A stretch of DNA of 64,000 nt. Origin: Pseudoalteromonas gelatinilytica. Lineage in GTDB: Bacteria > Pseudomonadota > Gammaproteobacteria > Enterobacterales > Alteromonadaceae. The notes under the pieces are model-generated. The model had not been told where the DNA came from and did no database searches. It was given only the letters and a program-made list of their open reading frames with translations. Below are positions 50,370 through 59,242 of the stretch, piece by piece (the stretch's first letter is position 1; the number at the start of each line of letters is the position of its first letter). The position numbers and the translations under genes were made by a program. The stretch spans positions 166,847 through 230,846 of the forward strand of contig NZ_LRRU01000014.1 of the NCBI RefSeq assembly GCF_001641615.1, in the 5' to 3' direction.

Positions 50370-53300
50370 ATGATGCGATTTCTAGTTGTCTGTTTGTTGG
50401 TGTTTTGCAGCATGCCTGCGTTTGCATCTATCACAGAGTATGTGGTCAAACAGTGGAACATCCAAAATGGCTTGCCATCACAATCCTTAAAAAGTATTGC
50501 CCAAGATGAGCAAGGCTATATGTGGCTGGGTACCCAGTTTGGTCTAAGCCGCTTTGATGGTAACACGTTCACTAACTTCAATACGCAAAACAGCGACTTC
50601 CTGCCAAGTAATGGTATTAATAAACTATTAGTCGATAGCACAGGGTTACTTTGGGTTGGTACCAAAAATGGCTTGGTAACACTGGACCCTAAGACCATGA
50701 TGTCGCAGACCTTTAATGTAAAAGGCCCGGTTCGCGATATTCTCGAAGATTCCAAAGGCAGCATTTGGATTGCAGCCAATGGCCTTTATTATGTTGCTCG
50801 AAATCAAGTCACACTCAATCAAAACTCCGCGTTAATTGTACCGGTCTCCAATGCCACCGCTATTACGCAAATTGTTGGTTCGGTGAGTCAAATGGCATTA
50901 TCGCCAGAAGGCATTTGGCTGGTCAATGAGCGCCATTTATTGCGTTTAACCAATACTTCATCTGACTTTGCTAAATTACGATTAGAGCTTACTGCCAAGG
51001 TTTCATTACCTGAGCGTTTAGCACAAACCATTATTCATGATATGGCGTGGCTTGAAGGTAACTTATACCTTGCCTCAGAGCTGGGTGCCTACTTTCTTGA
51101 TTTAGATGACGAGCTGCGTCCATTCCCACTGCCCAATGCGAGTAACTCTGCCGTTTATAAATTTATGAGTGACTCTGATGGGGCGCTCTGGATTTCGACT
51201 TACGGCCGACTGTTATTTCGTGATAACTCAGGGGATTGGCAATGGGTTGAGCCAAGCCAGCTCGATCAAAGCATTTGGTTTGCCGATATTTTCCGTGACA
51301 ATCAAAATAACATTTGGCTGGCAAGCTTCAGTGAAGGCTTATGGCTTGCTCACGAGGGGCGTATTGAGCGTCACTCAGCTATCTCAAATATGACCGAAGC
51401 GGTGATGGCGATTAGCCAAGCACCTGATGGCAAATTATGGGTAGCTAACCGCAGCGGTGTCGGCTACTTCGATTACAACAAGAATTTTGTAAATCAAATT
51501 CCGAGTAATCAATTTGGTCGAGCTGCGGTACACGACTTACAATTTGATGGTGATCGTTTGTACATCGCAACAGGCCGCGGTGTGTTTTATTACGAAAACC
51601 AAAACTTGTATACGGTGCCGGGGCGAGCACTGCGCGATAACCCAGTATTCGCAATTAGCCGTTCTAGCAAAGGCGGTTTTTGGCTAGGTACAGGCCGCGG
51701 AATGTACCGCTTAAGTTATGGTGGTTTAACACCTTTTGCATACAATGCCTTCTTAAGTAGTAAATTTATTACCTATGTTCTGGATGAGCAAAACTTTGGC
51801 TTAATTGGCACCAGTAAAGGGGCGTATTACTTTACCGACCGCGGTATTGAAAAAATTGGCGACCAAACTAGCTTAGAAAGTGCCTACGTCACCAGTATTT
51901 TGAATATTGAAGGGGTGGGTATATTAATTGGCTCACTTAACGATGGTTTATTTTATCGCAGTACCAAAGGCCAATGGCGTCAGTTAGATGCGACCGATGG
52001 TCTACCTTATGGCTCTATTTTTAGTCTGGTTTACGATAAGCAATTAAAACGTATCTGGGTCAGCACCATGAAAGGCGTATACCGCATGCCGGTAGAGCAG
52101 TTTGGTACAGATATCGAGAGCTTAAAAGTAGAACAAGTGATTTCATCGTTTGACCGCCAACTAGATGGTAAAGCCAGTCAATGTTGTGCCGGCCTTGGCC
52201 ACGATGCTGTAGCAGACACGGGTAACTCTATTTGGTACCCAAGCTTACAAGGTGTGGTAGAAATACCTAAGAGCGTTGAGCTTTTTGGTGTTCAAGCACT
52301 TAAGCCACGTATTGAAAGCTTGATCACGCCGCTTCGTCATTTAAGTACCGCAACCTTAGGTGATAAACCACAGCTGCAAATTGATGAACGCGATGTAACG
52401 TTAAAATACACCGCGATTGATTATTATGCCCCTTCAAGTATCGAGTTCCGCTATCGCTTAAGTGGCTTAGACAGTGATTGGCGTTATGCCAATACTCGTC
52501 GTGAGGCAATTTATACCAACTTACCGCCAGGGTCGTTTTTATTCCAACTTGAAGCAAAGCGCCGTGGTGAAGATTGGCAAAAAGCACGTCGTACTGAGTA
52601 CAGCTTTGTAGTGCCGCGCCGTTTTGATGAGACTATTTATTTTAGACTCTTGATCACCAGTAGCTTTATTTTACTGTTCTACCTTGTATTTTGGGTATTT
52701 AGAGCGCAAGAGAAACGTAAGCAATTAGCGCTTGAAAGCTTAGTAACAGAACGAACCGTAGAGCTTCGAGAAGCCAACGATAAGCTTAACCAAGTGAATT
52801 CACAGCTTAAGTTAGTTAGTCACTCAGATGAGCTTACAGGGTTACGTAGTCGCCGCTTCTTATTTGATCAGCTCCCTAAAGATATCGAACACTTCCAGCG
52901 TAACTCGCAGTCATTGCAAGCGCAGGGTAAGTCGCTCGTTCTATTGATAATTAACTTTGATAACTTCAGTCGCATTAATGATGCGTATGGCCCCCTTGCT
53001 GGCGATAGCTGTTTACAACAAATGGCGACTTTATTGAATAGTCGTACTCAAGGTTCTGACTATGTTGCACGCTGGAGTGGCGATGAGTTTTTACTCTTAC
53101 TACGTGACTTCAAACGCACAGCGATAGACAATTATGTGGCCGATTTATGTGAAGCAATTGCAGCAAACCTATTTAGATTACCGAATGGAGAATCGACCAC
53201 CATTACTGCGTCGATTGGCTGGTCTTTCTACCCATTACCTTTATTGGGTGGCCAAGTTATTGGTTGGGAAACCTCAGTTAACCTTGCCGATATCGCACTG

Positions 53301-53456
53301 CACCAAGTTAAAAAGCGCGGTGGCGATGGCGTTGCAAATATTACCTTTGATGAGCAATTAGATGCGTTTGAGTTCGAGCAAAGCAACAATGTTGATCAGC
53401 AACTTAGTGCACTACAAGCTAATGGCTTAGCCGATATTAAAATTTGGATGCGCTAG
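50370..53456 (+). CDS. Membrane diguanylate cyclase with two-component-regulator propeller and Y_Y_Y domain
   Basis: A protein of about 1028 residues. A signal peptide (ending near MPAFAS) precedes a periplasmic beta-propeller of Reg_prop repeats (for example GYMWLGTQFGLSRFDG, GLLWVGTKNGLVTLD), then a Y_Y_Y domain (FRYRLSGLDSDWRYANT), one membrane helix (about 755-775), a coiled coil and a GGDEF domain. The signature reads SGDEF (903-907). The RxxD product-inhibition site is replaced by QGSD, so feedback by c-di-GMP is probably absent. I start at ATG 50370; an in-frame GTG at 50349 lies before the signal peptide. In related propeller sensors the ligand is often a polysaccharide, which would fit the glucan lifestyle (inference). 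Confidence 0.9.
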   Translation: MMRFLVVCLLVFCSMPAFASITEYVVKQWNIQNGLPSQSLKSIAQDEQGYMWLGTQFGLSRFDGNTFTNFNTQNSDFLPSNGINKLLVDSTGLLWVGTKNGLVTLDPKTMMSQTFNVKGPVRDILEDSKGSIWIAANGLYYVARNQVTLNQNSALIVPVSNATAITQIVGSVSQMALSPEGIWLVNERHLLRLTNTSSDFAKLRLELTAKVSLPERLAQTIIHDMAWLEGNLYLASELGAYFLDLDDELRPFPLPNASNSAVYKFMSDSDGALWISTYGRLLFRDNSGDWQWVEPSQLDQSIWFADIFRDNQNNIWLASFSEGLWLAHEGRIERHSAISNMTEAVMAISQAPDGKLWVANRSGVGYFDYNKNFVNQIPSNQFGRAAVHDLQFDGDRLYIATGRGVFYYENQNLYTVPGRALRDNPVFAISRSSKGGFWLGTGRGMYRLSYGGLTPFAYNAFLSSKFITYVLDEQNFGLIGTSKGAYYFTDRGIEKIGDQTSLESAYVTSILNIEGVGILIGSLNDGLFYRSTKGQWRQLDATDGLPYGSIFSLVYDKQLKRIWVSTMKGVYRMPVEQFGTDIESLKVEQVISSFDRQLDGKASQCCAGLGHDAVADTGNSIWYPSLQGVVEIPKSVELFGVQALKPRIESLITPLRHLSTATLGDKPQLQIDERDVTLKYTAIDYYAPSSIEFRYRLSGLDSDWRYANTRREAIYTNLPPGSFLFQLEAKRRGEDWQKARRTEYSFVVPRRFDETIYFRLLITSSFILLFYLVFWVFRAQEKRKQLALESLVTERTVELREANDKLNQVNSQLKLVSHSDELTGLRSRRFLFDQLPKDIEHFQRNSQSLQAQGKSLVLLIINFDNFSRINDAYGPLAGDSCLQQMATLLNSRTQGSDYVARWSGDEFLLLLRDFKRTAIDNYVADLCEAIAANLFRLPNGESTTITASIGWSFYPLPLLGGQVIGWETSVNLADIALHQVKKRGGDGVANITFDEQLDAFEFEQSNNVDQQLSALQANGLADIKIWMR

Positions 53457-53472
53457 CGTTTCTATTGGTATT

Positions 53473-53500
53473 AAAAAAGGAGCCTTAAGGCTCCTTTTTT
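53473..53500. terminator. Bidirectional intrinsic terminator
   Basis: A perfect 28-base palindrome with AAGGAGCC/GGCTCCTT core and A6/T6 ends. It serves the diguanylate cyclase gene and the convergent dxs gene. Confidence 0.93.
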
Positions 53501-53516
53501 GTGAATGGTGTTTGGC

Positions 53517-55379
53517 TTAAGCCATGAACTCTTTGATGCGAGTTAAGATACCATTTGCATCTAGGCCCATTTCGGCATGCATTTCATCTTGCGTACCATG
53601 CTTAATGAATTCATCTGGAATACCTAAGTTCAAGATAGTCACATTTGCTTTAATTGCAGCTAAGTATTCATTCACAGCAGAACCTGCACCGCCAGCAATG
53701 GCGTTGTCTTCTAAGGTAACAATCACATCATGGTTATTAAGTAACTCACTAATAGCATCAGTATCAAGCGGTTTGATAAAGCGCATATCAATGACTGTTG
53801 CGTTAAGCGCTTCTGCAGCTACTTTGGCGTTCTCTAAAAGCGTACCGAACGACAAGATGGCCACTTTGCTACCTTGTTTGATACTACGCGCTTTACCAAT
53901 TTCAATCGCACTCATGGTTGATTCAACCTCACACGTGCCTGCACTACCACGCGGGTAACGAACAGCGACAGGTTGATTGCATTGGTAACCAGTATAAAGC
54001 ATTTGACGGCACTCGTTCGTGTCGCTTGGTGCCATGATAACCATATTAGGAATACAGCGCATAAAGCTTAAGTCATAAGCACCTTGGTGAGTTTCACCAT
54101 CTGCACCAACAATACCAGCACGGTCAATAGCAAATAAAACAGGTAAGTTTTGTAATGCTACATCGTGGATAAGTTGATCGTACGCACGTTGTAAAAAGCT
54201 TGAATAAATAGCAACAACAGGCTTCAAACCTTCACATGCAAAGCCAGCAGCAAGCGTTACAGCATGTTGCTCTGCAATCGCCACATCAAAGTATTGAGCT
54301 GGATACTCTTTTGAAAAACGTACCATGCCTGAGCCTTCACGCATCGCTGGGGTAATTGCCATTAGCTTGTCGTCTTGTGCTGCCATATCACATAACCAGT
54401 CACCAAACACATTTGAGAATGTGGCAGCGCCTGGTTTTGATTTTGGTAATTTTGACATGCTCGGATCAAATTTTGGTACACCATGGTAACCAATTGGATC
54501 CGCTTCAGCAGGCTTATAACCTTTACCTTTTTGCGTTTTAATATGCAGTAACTGCGGGCCTTTAAGGTTACGCATATTACGTAAGGTATCAACCAACATA
54601 TTTACATCATGACCATCAATTGGGCCGATGTAGTTTAGGCCTAATTCTTCAAAGAACGTGCCTGGAATGACCATACCTTTTAAGTGTTCTTCCATGCGGC
54701 TAGCAAGTTCTTTCACTGGCGGTAAACCTGAAAGCAGCTTTTTACTGCCTTCACGAATATTGGTGTAGAAACTACCAGATAAAATACGAGCAAAGTGATT
54801 ATTTAGTGCACCTACGTTTTCTGAAATCGACATTTCATTATCGTTTAAGATAATTAACACGTTAGGGTTTACATCACCCATGTGATTCATTGCTTCAAAT
54901 GCCATACCCGCCGTAATCGCACCATCGCCAATAACCGCTACAGTTTTACGATCTTTACCTTCTTTTTCAGCGGCAATGGCCATGCCTAAGGCTGCTGAAA
55001 TTGAGGTGCTCGAATGGCCAACACTGAAAGTGTCGTAAGGGCTTTCTTCACGGAATGGGAAAGGGTGCAAACCGTCTTTTTGACGGATAGTATGCATTTG
55101 GTCACGGCGACCCGTTAAGATTTTGTGCGGGTATGCTTGATGACCCACATCCCATACTAAACGATCTTCAGGAGTGTTATAAACATAATGCAGCGCAACT
55201 GTTAGTTCAACAGTGCCTAAACCTGATGCTAAATGACCACTACTTTGCGAAACCGAGTTAAGTAGGTATTCGCGTAACTCTTTACTAAACGCAGGTAACT
55301 TGTCTTGCGCTAAATCACGCAGTTGTGCTGGTTCGTCAACCAAACTTAATAATGGATACTTGCTACTATCAAGTGTCAT
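53517..55379 (-). CDS. dxs: 1-deoxy-D-xylulose-5-phosphate synthase
   Basis: A 620-residue thiamine-diphosphate enzyme that makes the first intermediate of the MEP isoprenoid pathway. The cofactor-binding [15 protein letters not shown], the [10 protein letters not shown] region and the transketolase-like [11 protein letters not shown] are visible. It is last in the leftward xseB-ispA-dxs cluster and starts 89 bases after the ispA stop. Thiamine diphosphate comes from ThiL encoded nearby. Confidence 0.97.
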   Translation of the reverse strand: MTLDSSKYPLLSLVDEPAQLRDLAQDKLPAFSKELREYLLNSVSQSSGHLASGLGTVELTVALHYVYNTPEDRLVWDVGHQAYPHKILTGRRDQMHTIRQKDGLHPFPFREESPYDTFSVGHSSTSISAALGMAIAAEKEGKDRKTVAVIGDGAITAGMAFEAMNHMGDVNPNVLIILNDNEMSISENVGALNNHFARILSGSFYTNIREGSKKLLSGLPPVKELASRMEEHLKGMVIPGTFFEELGLNYIGPIDGHDVNMLVDTLRNMRNLKGPQLLHIKTQKGKGYKPAEADPIGYHGVPKFDPSMSKLPKSKPGAATFSNVFGDWLCDMAAQDDKLMAITPAMREGSGMVRFSKEYPAQYFDVAIAEQHAVTLAAGFACEGLKPVVAIYSSFLQRAYDQLIHDVALQNLPVLFAIDRAGIVGADGETHQGAYDLSFMRCIPNMVIMAPSDTNECRQMLYTGYQCNQPVAVRYPRGSAGTCEVESTMSAIEIGKARSIKQGSKVAILSFGTLLENAKVAAEALNATVIDMRFIKPLDTDAISELLNNHDVIVTLEDNAIAGGAGSAVNEYLAAIKANVTILNLGIPDEFIKHGTQDEMHAEMGLDANGILTRIKEFMA

Positions 55380-55468
55380 GATTTTTTATACATCCTTCGC
55401 TAACCAGAGTGCATTATAGCCCATTGCTGCTCTGATTTTTTAGTTATTTTGTCTTTCTTTTGTAGGCA

Positions 55469-56356
55469 TTAATAATTACGTTCAACGATATAGCTAGCAA
55501 GGCTCGCCAGTTCGCTGGTGTCGTAATCAATTGCCTCAAGAGCTTGATGAGCTTGAGCCAGTAAATCTTGTGCTTTTTGCTTTGCGCCAGCCATACCTAA
55601 TAAAGCAGGGTAAGTTGCTTTATTAGCTGCAATATCTGAACCTTGTGGTTTACCCAATGTTTCAGTATCAGCTTCTACATCAAGGATATCGTCTTGTACC
55701 TGAAAAGCCAGTCCTATTGCTTGGCCAAATAGGTTTAATTGCGCGAGGGTATGTTCATCGCAATTTTTAGCACACAACGCACCAAGTGTAATTGCACAAT
55801 TAAGTAATGCGCCTGTTTTTAGCTGGTGAATGCGCTCCAGCTGTTCAACAGTAATTTGTTTATCGGTCGCTTCGATATCCAGTGCTTGTCCACCTACCAT
55901 ACCCTCAATACCTGAGGCTTTGCTTAACGAGGCTATCATTTTTACTTGTTGCGTAGCTGAAACTGCAAATTGATGGTTGGCGATTAAATCAAATGCCAGT
56001 GTTTGTAATGCATCTCCGGCAAGTATGGCTTGCGCTTCCCCGTAAACAATATGACAGGTAGGACGGCCACGTCTTAAGTCATCATCATCCATGGCAGGTA
56101 GGTCATCATGGACTAATGAGTAGCTATGAATACACTCAATAGCAGCGGCAAGAATATCAAGATCGGCTTTGTCTGCGCCCATCATTCGGCCAGTTGCATA
56201 AACAAGGTAGGGACGTAAGCGCTTACCACCATTTAAAACACCATAATGCGTGGCTTCTTTGATGGTTTTTTCGGTATTAAGTGGTCGTTCGAAATAGCGA
56301 TTTAAATGTGCTTCAACGTCTTCTCGAGCGCGTTGTAGTTGTTCTTTTAATTGCAC
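55469..56356 (-). CDS. ispA: Farnesyl diphosphate synthase
   Basis: A 295-residue trans-prenyl transferase. Both aspartate-rich motifs are present: LVHDDLPAMDDDDLRRG and FQVQDDILD. It condenses isopentenyl diphosphate with dimethylallyl/geranyl diphosphate. It begins 4 bases after xseB and supplies precursors for quinones and undecaprenyl phosphate. Confidence 0.97.
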   Translation of the reverse strand: MQLKEQLQRAREDVEAHLNRYFERPLNTEKTIKEATHYGVLNGGKRLRPYLVYATGRMMGADKADLDILAAAIECIHSYSLVHDDLPAMDDDDLRRGRPTCHIVYGEAQAILAGDALQTLAFDLIANHQFAVSATQQVKMIASLSKASGIEGMVGGQALDIEATDKQITVEQLERIHQLKTGALLNCAITLGALCAKNCDEHTLAQLNLFGQAIGLAFQVQDDILDVEADTETLGKPQGSDIAANKATYPALLGMAGAKQKAQDLLAQAHQALEAIDYDTSELASLASYIVERNY

Positions 56357-56360
56357 TTAA

Positions 56361-56603
56361 TTAGTCCAGGTTTGAATCAAAATTGCTAAGAGGCGCTTGG
56401 CTATCGTTGCCCATTAAAATGGCAACCTTTTGTTCGGCTTGTTGTAACTTACCAGATGAAGCATTCGCCAGCGCAATGCCGCGTTCAAACTGTTTTAGTG
56501 ACTGCTCTAGCGACAGTTCACCTTGCTCCATTTGTGCAACAATTTGAGATAATTCATCCAGTGCTTCTTCAAAGCTTAAGTTTTCTGGTTTCTTTGTTGC
56601 CAT
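56361..56603 (-). CDS. xseB: Exodeoxyribonuclease VII small subunit
   Basis: An 80-residue helical protein with the family block LSFEEALDELSQIVAQMEQG followed by LSLEQSLKQFERGIALA. It associates in several copies with XseA. It is first in the xseB-ispA-dxs cluster, an order conserved in Gammaproteobacteria. Confidence 0.96.
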   Translation of the reverse strand: MATKKPENLSFEEALDELSQIVAQMEQGELSLEQSLKQFERGIALANASSGKLQQAEQKVAILMGNDSQAPLSNFDSNLD

Positions 56604-56786
56604 TGTGGCCTCGATAGCTGTTAGAAAGTGAGGCCAATTTTAGGGGGAATGCTAAACTAGGTCAAAGAATGATGTGTTTTTTTACGCATAATCCATTTTC
56701 AATATGCTATTTTTACGGTTTTAGATACAGCTTAAACTTGTAGCTTAAAAATCTTACATTAAAATAAAATTAATTCATTTAATGAT

Positions 56787-56813
56787 TTAAGTATTTCAAT
56801 TGCTTGCCGATAA
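56787..56813 (+). promoter_or_regulatory. Sigma-28 (FliA) type promoter of pomAB
   Basis: TTAAGTAT (56787-56794), 11 bases, then GCCGATAA (56806-56813). The consensus is TAAAGTTT-N11-GCCGATAA: the -10 and the spacing are exact and the -35 matches in 6 of 8. It lies 62 bases before pomA, consistent with late flagellar-gene control. The rest of the 272-base gap is AT-rich. Confidence 0.7.
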
Positions 56814-56875
56814 GCAGTTAATAATAAAAATTTGATGCCTATGGGTGTCGTGTAATTGTTCCTCTGGAGGGGTAT

Positions 56876-57643
56876 GTGGATTTAGCAACCATAATAGGTA
56901 TTCTTGGTGCCATAGGCTTAATTGCTATGTCGATGGTGTTAAGTAGTGACGGCCAAGTTGCAATGTTTTACAACACGCCTTCGGTGGTCATTGTATTTGG
57001 TGGTTCGATTTTTATCGTATTATCGAATTTCACTATGGGGCAATTTTTGGGCATTGGTAAGGTCGCTGCGAAAGCCTTTATGTTCAAAATTGAATCGCCA
57101 GAAGAATTAATCGAAAAAGCAGTAGAATTAGCTGACTCAGCACGTAAAGGTGGTTTCTTAGCATTAGAAGAAGCCGAAATCCCTAACGGCTTTATGCGTA
57201 AAGGGGTTGATATGTTAGTGGATGGTCATGATGCTGATGTGGTACGAGCTACACTGCAAAAAGATATTTCCCTTACTGCTACTCGCCATGAAATTGGTGC
57301 AGGCTTATTTAAGTCCCTCGCCGATATCGCTCCAGCGATGGGGATGATCGGTACACTGATCGGTCTGGTTGCTATGTTGTCAAACATGGATGACCCTAAA
57401 GCAATCGGTCCTGCAATGGCGGTTGCTCTTTTAACAACACTTTATGGTGCTTTCTTAGCAAACGTTGTTGCTATTCCTATTCAGGTAAAACTAGAGCTGC
57501 GTAAAGATGAGGAAGCGCTTAACCAACGCTTAATTCTTGATGCAGTACTGGGTATTCAAGATGGCCAAAACCCGAAAGTGATTGAAGGTATCTTGAAAAA
57601 CTACTTGGCTGAATCAAAACGTAAAGTTGATACCGAGGAGTAG
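56876..57643 (+). CDS. pomA: Flagellar motor stator protein PomA
   Basis: A 255-residue inner-membrane protein with four helices, family MotA/ExbB, of the Na+-driven type. It starts with GTG (MDLATIIGILG) behind TGGAGGGG; an overlapping ATG at 56874 is out of frame. The large cytoplasmic loop (about 60-150) carries charged residues that meet the rotor, and the last two helices read APAMGMIGTLIGLVAML and AVALLTTLYGAFLANVV. pomB follows 3 bases later. Confidence 0.96.
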   Translation: MDLATIIGILGAIGLIAMSMVLSSDGQVAMFYNTPSVVIVFGGSIFIVLSNFTMGQFLGIGKVAAKAFMFKIESPEELIEKAVELADSARKGGFLALEEAEIPNGFMRKGVDMLVDGHDADVVRATLQKDISLTATRHEIGAGLFKSLADIAPAMGMIGTLIGLVAMLSNMDDPKAIGPAMAVALLTTLYGAFLANVVAIPIQVKLELRKDEEALNQRLILDAVLGIQDGQNPKVIEGILKNYLAESKRKVDTEE

Positions 57644-57646
57644 GGG

Positions 57647-58570
57647 ATGTCTGATCAAGAGTGCAAATGCCCACCACCAGGCTTACCTGCTTGGATGGGA
57701 ACTTTCGCAGATTTAATGTCACTATTAATGTGTTTCTTTGTACTCTTACTTGCCTTCTCTGAAATGGATGTACTGAAGTTCAAGCAAATTGCCGGCTCTA
57801 TGAAGTTTGCTTTCGGTGTACAAAATAAAATAGAAGTAAAAGATATTCCTAAAGGAACCTCAGTCATTGCCATGGAGTTCACGCCTGGTAAGCCTGAACC
57901 CACTCCAATTGAAACGATTCAACAACAAACCGTAGAAATGACGCAGCAAATGCTTGAGTTTCAGGCCGGCGACGAAAGCTCTGCCGGTGGTCGTCAAGAG
58001 CAACGCGGTAACAAGCGTGGTGGTGAGTCACAAAGTACGGCTCAGCAACAAGCCTTGGAACAGTCAATTTCTGCGGCTGATCAAGAACAAACAAATGAAC
58101 TTGTGAAGAAAATTGCCCAGCAGCTAGAACAGCAAATAATGGATGGGGCAATTGAGCTTGAGTCATTAGGCCAACAAATTATTATTCGCATTCGAGAAAA
58201 TGGTTCATTCCCGTCTGGCAGTGCGTTTTTACAGCCAAAATTTAAACCGATTATTCGAGATATCGCCACGCTGTTAAAAGATGTGCCGGGCGAAATTACC
58301 GTGTCAGGGCATACTGATGATTTCCAAGTATCGAATGAGCTTTATACGAATAACTGGGATTTATCATCAAAACGCGCAGTGGCAGTCGCCAGTGAAATGG
58401 AAAAAGCACCAGGCTTTGATAAGTCACGAATGGTCGTGGTAGGGCATGCTGAAACAAGGCCCCTTGTACCGAATGTGACCGATGAAGATCGTAAACGAAA
58501 TCGCCGTGTTGAAATCTCTATCATGCAAGGCAAAGCACACGAATCTGACCCTATTGATGTAAGGCCGTAA
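57647..58570 (+). CDS. pomB: Flagellar motor stator protein PomB
   Basis: A 307-residue inner-membrane protein with one N-terminal helix and a periplasmic OmpA-like peptidoglycan-binding domain. The ion-carrying residue is Asp22 in GTFADLMSLLMCFF. The OmpA part (about 170-295) includes ITVSGHTDD and RNRRVEI. The segment between them is Gln-rich and longer than in MotB. With PomA it forms the Na+ channel and anchors the stator. Confidence 0.96.
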   Translation: MSDQECKCPPPGLPAWMGTFADLMSLLMCFFVLLLAFSEMDVLKFKQIAGSMKFAFGVQNKIEVKDIPKGTSVIAMEFTPGKPEPTPIETIQQQTVEMTQQMLEFQAGDESSAGGRQEQRGNKRGGESQSTAQQQALEQSISAADQEQTNELVKKIAQQLEQQIMDGAIELESLGQQIIIRIRENGSFPSGSAFLQPKFKPIIRDIATLLKDVPGEITVSGHTDDFQVSNELYTNNWDLSSKRAVAVASEMEKAPGFDKSRMVVVGHAETRPLVPNVTDEDRKRNRRVEISIMQGKAHESDPIDVRP

Positions 58571-58616
58571 ATCAATTAAAGTGAAACTTCATTAACACAT
58601 GTAATGGAGTATAAAA

Positions 58617-58688
58617 ATGAAAAAAGTTGATAAATATAGCTACATGCCAGGCAATGGTGATGGCGGTGATGATGATAAAACTGATTAA
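58617..58688 (+). CDS. Very small ORF (23 residues), acidic tail, unknown
   Basis: An ATG ORF of 23 codons with a good ribosome site (GGAG, 8 bases upstream). It starts MKKVDKYSYMPG and ends GGDDDKTD: a basic start, an aromatic middle and an Asp-rich end, with no membrane segment. It lies 46 bases after pomB and 11 bases before a membrane-protein gene that has no ribosome site of its own, so it may drive coupled translation or encode a small functional peptide. Too short for homology-free proof of coding. Confidence 0.5.
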   Translation: MKKVDKYSYMPGNGDGGDDDKTD

Positions 58689-58699
58689 GACGCTTTATT

Positions 58700-59176
58700 G
58701 TGCCTGATTGGTTTGAACAAATTAGAGTTATTTTGAGCAATAGCTGGGTGTTCATTTTGAGCCCAGCTATTATTATTTTTTATCTTCGTAAAGACTGGCC
58801 TGCATTTTACTTTGCTGTTATCACAGCCGCTTTCTTCCTATACGGGACTCTTATTTATTCTGCTTTAAAAGCATTTGATGACATTTATATCTGGCGCTAT
58901 GTCGTTTGGGCTTTTAATGATATTGCTTGGATGGCTGTCATTGCTTACTTAGGTATTAAAGATAAAGTTTACTTATGGCAAAGTGCTTTGGGGCAACTTG
59001 TTGTTATAATGGCGCCCATTTTGCAATTGTTTCGTTTAGTTGACCGCCATCTGTGGGATTTGTCATACAGCACTTACATGTATAAGACCCTGCTACCGCT
59101 AATCAATATTGGGACTGTGGTCGTCTGCTATCTACCCCTCATTTACCTTTTTACTCGACGTAGCCCGCAGACGTAA
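58700..59176 (+). CDS. Four-helix membrane protein, function unknown
   Basis: A 158-residue protein starting with GTG (MPDWFEQIRVIL); no earlier or later Met fits. Four hydrophobic helices are predicted (about 15-27, 34-56, 68-85, 130-152), separated by short loops rich in aromatic residues. There is no clear ribosome site, so translation is probably coupled to the tiny ORF 11 bases upstream. No family is recognised. It lies between pomB and the LexA box of topB. Confidence 0.65.
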   Translation: MPDWFEQIRVILSNSWVFILSPAIIIFYLRKDWPAFYFAVITAAFFLYGTLIYSALKAFDDIYIWRYVVWAFNDIAWMAVIAYLGIKDKVYLWQSALGQLVVIMAPILQLFRLVDRHLWDLSYSTYMYKTLLPLINIGTVVVCYLPLIYLFTRRSPQT

Positions 59177-59210
59177 GTCATTCCTTAGTTAAAATTCTTG
59201 TGCTAGACTA

Positions 59211-59226
59211 CTGTTTATAAAAACAG
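59211..59226. promoter_or_regulatory. LexA (SOS) box upstream of topB
   Basis: CTGTTTATAAAAACAG is an exact CTGT-N8-ACAG and the flanks TA/TA extend the match to the full 20-base E. coli-type consensus. It ends 16 bases before the topB ATG and overlaps AT-rich promoter-like sequence (TATAAA at 59216). Confidence 0.8.
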
Positions 59227-59242
59227 TATTTAGTGTTGCGTT

